Below, in pieces: positions 40,001 through 51,966 of a stretch of 64,000 bases of DNA. Origin of the DNA: Endocalyx cinctus (lineage: Eukaryota; Ascomycota; Sordariomycetes; Amphisphaeriales; Apiosporaceae). Both the position numbers and the translations under genes were made by a program. The DNA lies in the NCBI GenBank assembly GCA_001600455.1, contig BCKC01000002.1, positions 4,602,171 to 4,666,170 of the forward strand, written 5' to 3'. The notes under the pieces were generated by a model that was given only the letters and a program-made list of their open reading frames with translations, searched no databases and had not been told where the DNA came from. The first letter of the stretch is position 1. Every line of letters begins with the position of its first letter.

Positions 40001-42194
40001 TGAGGATCTCGTGATGCCTATCGTGGCGTTAGGCTCCTAAATATCCCTTTCTTTTAAGGAAACTATGGTCATCCGCGTACGGCGTGAATGCGGAGATAAC
40101 ACCGATAGATTCGATATGCGGTACACAATAACAGGTAACATATAACCTGCTGTAGGATCCATTTGTTTGTTTCAATTAATACCGAAGACTTAACGAGATA
40201 AACATAGCCACCACGTTGAATAGTGTAATGGTGAGGTTTTTTTTTTTTTTGCGGGTTCGGAATTTTCCTTTAGGGTAGCGTTGCAGGCTTATGGGAAATT
40301 ACGAAGGAGTTTCACAGTTTGCGACGATGTTACCGTAGGGTTCTAGGCTTACAGGAAGTCGTGTTTAGCTCGCTCGCTACTAACTCGTGGGATACGAAAA
40401 ATTCAGTCCAATTCGTATGACGGATGTTACCATTACTTTTTTTCATTATTATTTTTTATTACCTTTTCCTGGTCTCAAAATACCAATTTAGGCCAGGTTC
40501 CCGTGTATCTGTATATACGAGCTTGCCAAACCGGTTCTTCAAGACTCCTCCCACAGTAATCCGACCCAACGAAGGGGGAAAAAAGTAGGACGCCGGTAAT
40601 TATTGATCCCTTCGAAGTCGCATAAGTATTGCGCAGATGAATAGTGAGATAATTCAACGGTTTTCGCATCGGTTTACGGTATATGAGATTTAGCATACCA
40701 TTTTTGCGTTACCGTTGGGAGGTTGGGATGTGATGGTTTCAAGTTTCGCATCATGCTGGTCATGGTGATCAAACAGGTCCGCCTACCGATTTGGAAGTTT
40801 TGCCAAATTCTTTAGAACCATGCCTAGGATCTCGACGTGGATCTGGATATTATTATGCAGTTAATGTATAGTATACTATACTATACGATAGTTATAAGAA
40901 TATACATAGTGTATTTGAAATGGGGTAATCGAGGGTAGATAAGAATACAGAGACAGACACGTCTACTATCCCCATGCCGTGGTACCATGCATAATAAATG
41001 AAGCCATAACGATGTAGCGAACTGGTCTGTCAGTCTGTCTGAATTCTGCCATGAAGTCGCAAGGGTCTTGAAATATCATGTACGTAGGTGTCAGCAAGAC
41101 CTCGGTGGGAATTGCAGAATTCAGTGTAGTGTCCCAAAGGCCCCCACGGTAAGGGTCTTTTAAGTGAAGCGAACCAACATTTTTTTTATATTGGGTTTTA
41201 GCACGCTCGTCCAAAGCTGCGATTTCGGACTGTGGAGAGAGAATGTTTCTCTTGTTTTATTATTGTACGTAGGCACACGTGTAGAAGTCTGACCAAGAAA
41301 AAATATATATATATAAATAAAAAATTCATATTTGTTTCAGTGAAGTGATCACATGATTTGTGCTTAAAGACATGATTCAACTGGGGTTTGAAGAATTCTA
41401 CGTGTACGTGTAGTGGTGTATATATGTAACTAAGTATAGGTAAACCATAAAAGAGGTATTTATGATGTAGTATATACTAGAAAGAGGAATTGATCCTTAC
41501 GTGTACGTGTAGATTTAGATACTAGGTATTTTTTCTACGCGTTCCCAGCCTCAACATTTTCATATAAGCAAAGAGGTGGTGACAAGAGAAAATTGTTATA
41601 TGTAGAAAGTAGTACAGTGTAGTGTACTTTACGCGGTAAGGCCAATTAAAGTGATGGAAGAACAAGGAACCTGTTACTTAAGGGAAAGTTAATTTTTTTC
41701 CCTTCCCCTCTTTGCATGATAGTACAAAACTTATTTCGTAAAAAAATGGATGGTTGAAGTCGCTTTTTCGATGGGGATGTGGATATGCAGGAAGATGTTG
41801 TGGTGTAGTGCAGGTGATGGGATCTGATGATTGAATGGCTCTTAGACAAGGAAAGTTTAGCGCCGATATCTGGGACCCAGCCAATTTTCTGAAGCAGTCC
41901 GCCAGGCACGTTTCAGATTTAAGAGGGTAAACAGGGTAAACAGGATAAAGCTAGGATACGACAAGGGTCGACAGAGGACTGCATAAGGTCTCTATTCCTA
42001 ATTGGTTATTTAATCACTTCAGTGGATATCGTCGACGGTGGAAGCGTGAATGAGAATATCCTAAATGGTCGTTGACTAGGAATGAAAGCATCATCGGTCC
42101 AGCCATTTGAATGTTCACCTCTCCAAATTGTAACATTAAAAATAATGAAAAATAAATAAAATGAAATAATAAATAACCCGAGCTTTTGTCAGTG

Positions 42195-42208
42195 TATACC
42201 TAGGTATA
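42195..42208. repeat. Perfect 14-nt palindrome around TACCTAGGTA
   Basis: TATACCTAGGTATA reads identically on both strands. The same TACCTAGGTA core recurs at 59524, 59564 and 60142. Confidence 0.9.
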
Positions 42209-43548
42209 TAAATAACATAGTGGGTATGAACCAGTTTCTGTTGGTGTATGTAGTGTATGTAGTAAGTATAGTACAATGGACGTTTGGTAAGTCAACGTAG
42301 AGTATAAAATAAAAGCGGCAATTTAGGTTTCAAAGAATAAAGGTCTAACATAGCGTTGAGGGAAAGGTAATGTATACGGATACTATGATGACGGTTAGAT
42401 GGTAGATCTGTAATCTGAGTTTTCAATACCAATTAAAGATTTCCATCTAAAAAACAACAATATATCAAACTAGACATATACTAATAAGTCCGAAGGAAGC
42501 TTTAGAATCTTGACTAGAGTGTCATGAAATAAAACTAAATAGCACCTAAGCATTCAGCCCAGATCTAACGAGATGAGCAAAATGATGCGCTGACGTTCCC
42601 GTCTCGCTAGTTTAAATAGATGATCAAAATAACCCTATCAATTTATCCACGTAACATTGACATGATATTTTGATTCAACACGTTGACTAAAGTCTTTAAC
42701 AATCTCTTTTTCTCTCTTAGCATTGGTGTTCGTTCCGATATTAGTCAAGTGGTTCATACGCCATTAGACGGAGATTACATGGGAATCACGATCTCTTTTT
42801 GATCGTTTAGTTTCTAGACCGTGTCTAAGACCATGTCATTCACGAGCATAACGAAAGCCGAGAGACATAACGATCTTACATATACATTATCAAAATTTAT
42901 CAGTATTTTTTTTTCTCTCTCTCTCTCTCTTTATGTGGCTCTAGTAAATGTGTATACTAGGTGTTTAAGCATGATAGGCTAAGAATACATGGGAAGGCTG
43001 TTTAACTGGTTTGTGCTACACGCCGCCTTAATGCTAGTTGGTAAAATATTCCAACTAAAACCACGCGCTGTGCATAGGTAATTTCAAATACACCACAAGA
43101 AGCACTCTCTCCCTCACTCTCACGAGCCACCCTTTTCTTTGACCGCTCCGGAGATTTATTCTATGAACTACCATGGGCTACATGAAGACCCTCACTCTTT
43201 TCTTGTGGTACAATCATATCTATAATCTTAGAGAGAAAGATAAACAATAAAATGACCAATTTCTAGCCTAGTAGAAAATATACACTGTACATAAAATAGG
43301 AAGAAAGGCTGACGATTTTGAACGGAGTTCGGTTAGTAAGATGAAAGAGAAGGCCAGTGTGTTGAATTCGCCGGTTCCGCGTAATTGACCCTTGACCGGC
43401 TCGATGCCCACCGTAGCACTGGCCCCTCTGCCAGGACAAGCACCCCTGACTTTTTGCCAGAGATAAAGAGGGACAAAATATTGTCGGCTACCTTCACTGT
43501 TCCACAGGGAGCCTGCCATGGACTCCGACGCCATGCTAGGGAAGAAGC

Positions 43549-43574
43549 AAAAAAAAAAAAAAAAAAAAAAAAAA
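43549..43574. repeat. Poly-A tract, 26 nt
   Basis: Uninterrupted run of A in the gene-free block, the longest homopolymer noticed in the window. Confidence 0.95.
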
Positions 43575-44958
43575 GGTAAGAAAGTGCCTCTACCCCCCTT
43601 GCGTGCTCAGACGAAGAATTTCCGAGAACCGAGGAAAGTGGTGTAAAGTGGATGGAAAAAGAGGCTACTTGCTTATAATAAACGACTTAAGACCATCGTA
43701 TCTTACGAGAAACAAACTGAAGCGAGAAACATTTTGCTATTTTATTTTATTTTTTTTCTTGAGAGGATTGTGTATATTGAGGCGTCAGCCGAAATTTGAC
43801 CCGAAGCGACAGAGCTCGTGCGTAACATACATATAGGATAGATAGGATCGGATGCGAGAAGAAAGAAGAAAAAAAAGGGGGTTAAATAAAGATGATAGAT
43901 AATCGTGGCTTGCTGTTAATTATTACATGCACTACACTACTATGCATAGGCCATTGTTATACTGATGACGAGGCTGGATGGATCAAACAAATCTTATCTT
44001 GACTTGCTTGACGGTTACGCCAGCCAGATCACGGTAATGGATTCAGGAGAGGTCTGCCTAATGAGTTGCTAATCATCCTATCTAACATTTACTTGGTCCT
44101 CCTGACTTGTTTTTTCGAATATCAAAAGGTGGTGATGCTGAGATTTAATATGGAGTGCTAATGTGGCATGATTCGTTTTTTTTCCCCCGAACAAAAAAGA
44201 AGAAACCATATTCTCTGTTTTCAGGGACCTAGAAAATATTTCGCATCTTACTTGCATATTAGCAATAACACCTCGAGTCTGTCCTAAACTCATGTACCGT
44301 AGGCGTAGATAGGTAGGTAGGTAAGTGCCGATAATTAACCAAGTGTGCGCCTCATGAATCCAAATGGTTAGGCCATACATAATATAATAACTCTTAGAAG
44401 AGTCGTTTATTTTTATATACCGCCGCTCACTTAGCTACAGGTATAGGTATATAGTAGAAATTAGGTTATTTTACGCTCTACGTTGTACTTTAATGTACGT
44501 TTTCGTTATTGATAGGCTTATAACGCCACCGTGATAATTCTTCACGTACGTTTCTGTGGCGAATCTAGCAGCAGTATTTTTTTTTTTTTTCCTTCGAGAG
44601 TGGTATTAGCTACAGAAAGTGGGTGATAGCGATGCCATAAGAAAAACCAAGCACGCGCCCATTCAATAACCAATCCTCTTATGTAGACTTTACAGTATGC
44701 GTACCTTAGTATGCAGAGTCAAGTAAAGTGGTGGGGAGGGAAAAGGAAAGATGTTGAACAAAATCTTGGATGAGCAGGGATATGAGATGCGAAGAAAAGG
44801 GGGTAGAGGGACCTTCAAACAAGAAAAAAGAAGGAAAGAAAATCAATAAATTAAAAGAATTAAAAACAAATACTTCCTATTTGGGCAAAATTGTAACCAG
44901 GCTCAAAAGTACGGTTGGAGTGGTATTACATACGCTAATATACCCTAGGGAAGTACAG

Positions 44959-45057
44959 TTAGTATACTAGTATACTAAATGGTATACTAAATGGTATACT
45001 ATGGCACTATGTAATAGTACGTAGTACTGTAGTATAGTATAGTTAGTGGTATAGTAT
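44959..45057. repeat. GTATAC palindrome cluster
   Basis: Starts with the perfect 20-nt palindrome TTAGTATACTAGTATACTAA (44959-44978), followed by GGTATACTAAAT-type repeats and several TAGTATAG units to about 45057. Strong potential for cruciform structure. Confidence 0.85.
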
Positions 45058-46730
45058 AAGCATCTTATAAGCCATTTCGGATATCCTTGCTAACTGTTCG
45101 ATAGGATTGGTCAAGTTAGGGGATTTAATACCCACAGATACTTTATTTCTCTCCATCTTAACTGGTCAGGCTCTTACCGTTTCCCCAGTTATACGCTCTG
45201 TTAAGTAGTACTTACATATAAAAGGTGATCCAATATTGTACTGTACATCACTATACTACAGCGAGATTTACACCAAGGATCCCCACTCCAATCTCACCAC
45301 CCACCATAATTTACCGTTATCACCTGTATTCAGCGGATTTTAGTATACATTTAGAGGGTTATATCGGTTGTATAGTACAATTTAGCTCTACCTTGTAAAA
45401 TCACCACTTTGGGCTCGAAAGCTCAGTCGTTTTTTTTTTCTCTCTCTCCTTCTCTCCAGAACAGGGACCAGGCATGACCTTGTTCAACAGCAGGGCATAA
45501 CCCACCTATGCAGAATGGATATCACCCAAATGTTCTAGCGTAAGGTCACTTTTTCTGGTCAATCTACACTGTCCAAGTCTAGTGTCCGTTCACGCATGCA
45601 ACTCATGCAGTACAAGTAGTCCTTAACCCACCATCAACCCAATCCATCCCGTCAATCCCATCCAACCCCATCACCTGGCACAGGAAAGAAGAAAAATAAA
45701 AAAGGGAATAAAAAAGAAAAGAAGTAACTAAAAGAAAGAAAAAGATCCGAACCTTGCCAGCTTACCTGATTGTGGCCAACCACGTAGTGTACAACTTATG
45801 TATTGTAGTGTACACACACACAAATTTACCCCTGCCCGTACTAAACTCTTCGGTCTATGGAAATCATTAAACCCTCCCAGATCCTCCCATCCTATATCCT
45901 CCCGCGTCCCCTCTTGACCTTGTTCCTGTTCCCTTGAATCTTCGCAAGATCTGTTAATTCGTTCAATTTGACGAACATCCCACCCCCCTCTCTCTCACTC
46001 CTCTTTCTCTCTTTTTCTCTCTTACCATCTGTCAACCCTCACTCTCTTTTTTATTTTTTTTATTATTCCATTCTTCATCCTTATTTCTTCAAATCCGTCG
46101 TCCCTCAACCGTCGTATTCTACTGTTGTTGTTGGTAACTTGATTCTTATTTCAAATCCAATCTCGCGATTAATAATATATTTTTTATTCTTGTTTTTATT
46201 ACTATTATTATTCTTTTGGAGTTCAGAAGATCAAAAAAAAAGACGCTCTCAACGCACACCTCAACAACATTGAAAATAGAAAGACGTGTTCTATTCTCAA
46301 TATCTACGACAAGATTTAAGTTGAAATAAAAAAGAGAAAAAGCTTCCCCGACTGTCCGGCACAACCGTGGTCTATATCATCAGACTTGAAACTGTGACAC
46401 TTTTGAACGATTTGGTCAATTGAACTGGACAAGTTTTAAAACCAGATTATTTAACTGTCTGATCATCGGAAATCATCTTGTTGATTACCTTCTCGAATTT
46501 GTTTAATTTAGAGCAACATTGTCGTTGTTTCAATAAACAAATAATTTTAATCCAATTTTTTCACCATCTGTTGTTTGGTACTTTAATTATCAGCAATAGC
46601 AACGATAGCAGCGGGCAAACTGCAGTACAGCGAGCGAGTCTCTACGCAACCGAGCATTTACACCGCATCTTTATTTATTGCACACTGCCACAACCTACGG
46701 AACGCGTTGCATACTCGGCCTATAGTTCGC

Positions 46731-46820
46731 ATGTGCGCCCACCGTTATACCATCGAAATTTGGATTAATCTTGCCGACCATCCTCTCGCTACAGCTTTTT
46801 CTCGTTTTCCATTACCTTGA
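46731..46820 (+). promoter_or_regulatory. Upstream ORF 1 in the ste12 leader, 29 codons
   Basis: First ATG in the presumed leader; reads MCAHRYTIEIWINLADHPLA... and ends at TGA 46818-46820, about 370 nt before the main start. It could reduce or condition translation of ste12 unless it is spliced out. The peptide is not recognised. Confidence 0.45.
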
Positions 46821-46915
46821 AGGTTAAAACATCGCGACGATCGCCTAGCCATTCGCTTGAGGCAAATTGGGGCTTGTCGTGAACAAGATCACACTACGGG
46901 CTGGACTCGAGTTTT

Positions 46916-46921
46916 ATGTAG
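46916..46921 (+). promoter_or_regulatory. Start-stop upstream ORF (ATG TAG) in the ste12 leader
   Basis: ATG immediately followed by TAG, the minimal uORF type known to stall initiating ribosomes. It is the last ATG before the ste12 start at 47190. Confidence 0.45.
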
Positions 46922-47189
46922 AGAAGCTATTCCGGCTTATCTTCAACACTACATCAGCGGTTCGCTCCTATACGGATAAGGCTGTGCCTTCGGAGCCCCT
47001 GACACCAGTCCCGTGGAAACTTGAGGACGCACAAACATTTACCTGGTTGCACAAACCATCTTTCCTTGCTTTTACTAAAACTCCCCCAATTTAATTGAAA
47101 CTCAACATTTCTTGGTTCGCCAACACTTGAACAAGAAACAAGGCTACTTTTTTTTCCCCAGTCATACACAGCCATTTGCGGAGTACATC

Positions 47190-49698
47190 ATGTACTCGCA
47201 GCAAGCAGCCATGGCCGCAGCAGCACCCCAGAAGCCAGAAACATTCATGCTCAGCACAGAAGCCCAGCAAGCTTTACCGCATGATGCGCAAGTTGCCTTA
47301 CAGCAAGTAGATAACCGTAAGTACAAGACGGCAGCGAAGCAGATTTATGACGCTGGAAATAGCTTACCAGGTATCCTTTAGTGAAATACTTTCTCATCTC
47401 CGCGCCGGTAGACTGGCAACCAGATCAGTACATTCGACGATTTTTACTCCCCACTGGCGAATATGTGTCCTGTGTGCTATGGAACAACCTTTTCCACATT
47501 TCCGGCACCGATATCGTGAGATGCCTGTCTTTCCGCTTCCAGGCCTTCGGCCGTCCCGTAAAGAACTCAAAGAAGTTCGAGGAAGGTATCTTCTCCGACC
47601 TGCGAAATTTGAAGTCGGGCACGGATGCGTCGCTGGAGGAGCCCAAGAGCCCCTTCTTAGACTTCCTCTACAAGAACAACTGCATCCGGACACAGAAGAA
47701 GCAGAAGGTTTTCTACTGGTATAGCGTACCGCACGATCGTCTCTTCCTCGATGCTCTAGAACGAGACCTGAAGAGGGAGAAGATGGGCCAAGAAGCTACC
47801 ACCATGGCCGTCAGCGAACCCGCTCTTTCGTTCCAGTACGACTCGTCGCAGTCTCTCTACGAACAGTTGACGAAGGCCCAGCAGGCCAACTCGTCTTCCT
47901 TCAACGCGCAGCAGGTGTCTTTTTCTCAGTCTCAGGCCCCGTCCCCCGTGATGAGGGCCATGGAATCGATGCCCCCTCCTCAGATGATCCCCCAGTCGAT
48001 GGCCCCTATACCCGACGGCCTTGAAACTATGGTTCCTTACAACACGATGGCCACGATGGCACAGGCTATGCCCCAGCAGGTTCAGCAAGTCATCAAGCGG
48101 GAGCCCGACTTCACCCGCGTTCAGTACCAAGGCGGCGTCCCCGTCACTCACGGTCACCAGCGACACGCGTCCATGCCTGCTTATGGATTGGAGTACTCGC
48201 CAGCCCCTTCGTTCGTATCTTCTCACTACGAGGACTACAGCAACCGTGGCATCTCCTACGAGCCCATCACCCCACCGCAGCAAGCTCTCGGTATGGGTGC
48301 TGAGCCCGCCTACATTGCGAACGAGGAGACTGGTCTGTACACCGCTATCCCTGATCACCTTGGCGGCGTCGGTGGCCTCAACGGCATGATGCAGCTTCCC
48401 CCTTCCAACCTCGCCGGTCCCCAGTTTTCGCGCGGTTACGGTGCCAACAACGTCTACTCAGTAATTGAGGGCTCGCCCACTTACAAGCAGAGGAGACGGC
48501 GGTCGTCTATCCCACCCTCGATGTCGGCTATTGCGGCTGCCACTGCTCAAGTTCAGGCCCAGGCTGCTGCTGCCCACCGACCATCGGATCTGAGAAGATC
48601 GGTTTCCGTATCAGTCGGTCCCGTCCCTGAGGGTGACGAATCTCAGGAAACATCGCCTCCCGGTCTTTCCTACAGCCATTCCGGCATGTCCATGACCAGC
48701 CAGCAGAACAGGGATGTTCTCGACATGTCCCGCCACGGAACACCCTTGTCAACCGTTGAGGGCAGCCCGGCTCTCAACCCTCTCTCTCTGCAGCGTCAAG
48801 AGTACGTCGGCTTGTCGAACGACGATTTCGGCGCCGAGGGTGTTGTAAACGAGCAACGACAGCCCCATGGTGGTGCTAATGTCGTACGGAGAGCTCGATC
48901 CGCCACGGTCATGGAGTTAGGACCCTATCCTCAGAAGTCCCACTCATGCCCGATCCCGACGTGCGGTCGTCTCTTCAAGCGCTTAGAACACCTCAAGCGG
49001 TAAGAAGAAAAACTTTTCATTTGTTTGAAACATTCATGTGGTGCGCCTTTGTGTATCTAACAAACTCTCTAGACATGTGAGAACACACACACAAGAGAGA
49101 CCCTACATCTGCCCCTATTGTAGCAAGGCTTTCTCTAGATCCGACAACCTAGCACAGTACGGTTTCCCCCAGTTTTCCTTGTTTTATAATTCCTTTTGTC
49201 AACTTGAAGATCCTGTGATGAGCAAAGATGTATGTGCAAAGTGCACTCGACGAAGGAAAAAAAAAAGAGAGAAAAAAACAAGATCTAGCAACATGCGCGA
49301 GTGTGAACCCAGTGCGAAATTCAAATCACAACACCACACGTACATCTCTACTCATCACATGGAACGACAAGCATTTATACGGTTATTACTCAATGCTAAC
49401 ATGGTACTACTACTATAGACACAAGCGGACACACGATCGTGGCGAGAACGCGGAAGCTTCCCTGCCTCTTTCCGGCGAGGAGGATGACTTTTCGGGTGAA
49501 GACCACCTTGGCTCCCTCGAGGAGGCCTCACCCACCTCGGAATCTAGCTATATGCCATCATCTTTGAACGGAATGACTTCCTCGTTACCAACCACCAACG
49601 GTCTCGGTATCGGCGGTATGACTCAGGCACCATCATTCAACCCACTCCAGACGTTGAGCATGCCTATGACGATAAGTACGCCAACGGGTGCGATGTAA
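47190..49698 (+). CDS. ste12: Transcription factor Ste12, homeodomain-like plus two C2H2 fingers
   Basis: Exons 47190-47316, 47382-48999, 49073-49156 and 49419-49698 give 702 residues. The STE DNA-binding domain ([60 protein letters not shown]) occupies about residues 43-210. A Gln/Pro/Met-rich middle follows. Near the C terminus are two C2H2 fingers: [19 protein letters not shown] and [17 protein letters not shown], the arrangement of filamentous-fungal Ste12 rather than yeast Ste12. It acts in the nucleus downstream of the Fus3/Kss1-type MAP kinase, controlling mating, hyphal development and, in pathogens, invasion (family knowledge). Exon 3 is 84 nt, in phase on both sides, and followed by a 262-nt intron, the longest here; see the finding on exon skipping. 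Confidence 0.97.
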
Positions 49699-51266
49699 AA
49701 AGTCGCATAGCACTTCTATATGTCTTTTTTAGCGAGATGCATTATGACTGGGAGAGGTTCTTATGTCGGTGGTTTGAGCAATGACGGGTTTAGCGATTTG
49801 TTTGGTTTTATTTTTATTTCATTTTATTTTTTTTTTCTTACTATTATTTATTTTATTTATTACTATCTTCTAGGCGTCTCTGGGTCTTTGGGTTTTGGAA
49901 GAATCAGATGATGAACCAACCCTAGCCTATGTTCTCGGGACCATGTCCAGATGAACCGGCCTTCAAAGCGATACGCTATGTTTTATCATTTTTGCCTTTT
50001 TAGCTATTGTTTCTTTTTACTTTTCATTATTCGCTTTTTTATTTTCTAGCACGACGGATACCAAAACATATTTGCTGCATTTGATAGAGAAAGAGAGAGA
50101 CACAGATCTAGTTGGACGTCGCACGGGATACACCAAAAATAGTCGGGGGCGAAAAATCATCTCGTGGTTTTTCGCCTTGAATTTAAAGAAAAAAAAAGAT
50201 GAACTCAAATTCTGCCCTGTTCTACATACGGATGGATGACATGAGAGAGGAAACAGCATCAACAATAGATGTCCACCAGACAGGGAAAGGGAAATGTGTG
50301 CACCGTCTTCCAAGCTTCCTCGTGGCACTTGTATATATATCTATATTGACTTGAATTTTAAAGAAAAAAAAACTATTGTTGATTTTTTAACTTGGCTGTT
50401 TCACGTGTAAACATATAACTATAGAAACTATATCAAACTATATTCATATTGACGTGCCGGGGCTTTCTTGATATTATTATGCCTGCTGACTAGGATGGAG
50501 TTAGTCGGACTGCGCTGGTGATAGATCCATACTTAAGTGGAAAGATCATGCTCATCTGAATTTCCTCACCCGAGAGTACATTGTGACAATGGAGACGAAT
50601 ATGAATCACTTCGTAGTAGAAATAAATATCGCCACTGCTAAACGCCCACGGCTGCTAGGTTACTAGATACTTCATTACGATACCCGAGCCGCAGTTAACA
50701 TAAGTAAGCGAGTATATGATAATTTTTATCACGTGTCTTTCCGCACTCTACGGGTTCATATAAAGTAATAAACAACTCTTCTTTTTGTTTTCTTTGGCCC
50801 GGCCAAATAAATGCACCTATTAATACACATAAATAAGTACGACAGATATGTAATCCAATACGCTCGCTCCGCCAGAGAGCCTCTGAAGATAGATGATTAG
50901 ATCAATCCATCCATGTCTAGAATGAGACATCCTCCCTAATGATTCTTGTATCGCGGGAAGGGGGAAAAATAAAGCTAGTGCAATCATTTGATTTCACCAA
51001 ATCTCAATCTCTTCAGAGGGCAAGGAAAATTTGAAAAAAGTCAAAGAAAACATGTGATGCGATAGTGATACACGCTTTGAACAAGACAGAAAAAAAATGA
51101 AAGAGATTTTCTAATCCTCGTCATCCTCATCCTCATCTTCGCCGTTCTCTCACCATCGTGGGTGACGAACTCGAACTGCCTTCTCCCCTACTCACTAAAT
51201 AACCGAACTCTTCTCTAAACCCAAAAAAAAAAAAAAAAAAAAAAACAACGAACTTCCCAACTCCAC
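49699..51266. other. Intergenic spacer between ste12 and the peroxiredoxin-like gene
   Basis: Downstream region of two convergent genes. Contains T-rich stretches soon after ste12, a TCATCC/TCATCT-rich run near 51119-51137 and an A tract at about 51222-51245 just before the peroxiredoxin 3' end. No gene supported. Confidence 0.55.
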
Positions 51267-51966
51267 TCACAAGAACCCATCGGTCCTAACCTCGGGCGGG
51301 GGTTTCGGGGCCGGGACGACGCCCAAGCTCTTGACGCCGGCCTCGAAGTCGGGTATATCGGCGGCGTTCCTAGAGACGTACTTCCAGCGAACGATGCCGT
51401 CGGCGTCGACGGCGAAGGCGCCGCCCGTCTGCCACCGGGTGCCGCTCTCGGTCGGCTTGTTCCAGATGCGCTCGTCGCGCATGAGCTGGATGGTGCCGTA
51501 GAGGGCCTTGGGGCCGAGCACGTGGATGGTGGACGAGGTGCCCAAGCCGTACAGGGAGTAGAGGTCGCGCTCCGAGTCGATGACGACGTCGACGTACCAG
51601 GTGCCGCCGACGGAGACGACCCAGCGCTCGGTCGCCTCGGAGGAGGAGTGCGAGATGGCCATGAAGTGGAGCTGGTCTTTGTGCGCGGCCGAGAGGGCGG
51701 CGATTTCGCGGAAGGCTTTTTCCGCGACTGTATTTTTTTACTCTGTTAGTTTGAACCTTTTTTTTTTTCTTGTCTTTTGGAAGAGGGATGAGGTTTTATT
51801 TACAGGGACAACCGCAGTGCCGTAAGAAGACGATCATGGTACCGGCTTTATCCGTCGGTAGATGTAAATTTGGATGCATGGGAGCCGGTAACCCCACTTC
51901 GGGTACGGGCTTCACGTCTTTGGCGGTTGGTGTCTTGAAGGACTCCCATTCTTGAGCGAAAGACAT
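51267..51966 (-). CDS. AhpC/TSA-type peroxiredoxin-like protein (PRXL2 group)
   Basis: Exons 51966-51804 and 51727-51267 (intron 51803-51728, phase 1) give 207 residues. A thioredoxin-like fold is suggested by MIVFLRHCGCPFAEKAFREI (Cys51 and Cys53 at the active-site position) and the following strands LHFMAISHSSSEATERWV, VDVVIDSERDLYSLYGLG. The C-terminal part, WQTGGAFAVDADGIVRWKYV followed by ADIPDFEAGV, is typical of the AhpC-TSA_2 group. Such proteins are small cytosolic thiol redox enzymes; the substrate is not established for this subgroup. The gene is complete, with a Pro-rich tail ending RTDGFL. It is divergent from DML1, sharing a 680-nt spacer. Confidence 0.88.

Larger units (their letters stand above)
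32602..45856. other. 13.3 kb block without a supportable gene
   Basis: Many short open frames exist, but none has a signal peptide plus domain pattern, conserved motif or a convincing spliced extension. The block holds many homopolymer runs (T24 at 37033-37056, A26 at 43549-43574, others near 35200, 39220 and 44577), a (CA)15 run at 34149-34178, TC-rich runs near 42912, AAT repeats near 39740, and several palindromes. No tRNA, 5S rRNA, transposase or long terminal repeat was recognised. Part of it presumably belongs to the regulatory region of ste12. Confidence 0.55.
45857..47189 (+). promoter_or_regulatory. Probable promoter and long 5' leader of ste12
   Basis: After the ATG at 45857 there is no ATG until 46731, 871 nt, which is strong depletion and suggests a transcribed leader under selection. 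A C/T-rich stretch at 45981-46070 resembles the pyrimidine-rich tracts found near transcription starts in filamentous fungi. Downstream lie two upstream ORFs, at 46731 and 46916. A leader intron cannot be excluded. Confidence 0.55.

Noticed and set aside
46478..46768. 96-codon frame in the ste12 leader
   Set aside because: It lacks an ATG start and protein-like features; it is open because the leader is poor in stops in that frame.
47756..48358. 200-codon minus-strand frame antisense to ste12
   Set aside because: Its pattern mirrors the Gln/Pro-rich ste12 codons and has no independent support.
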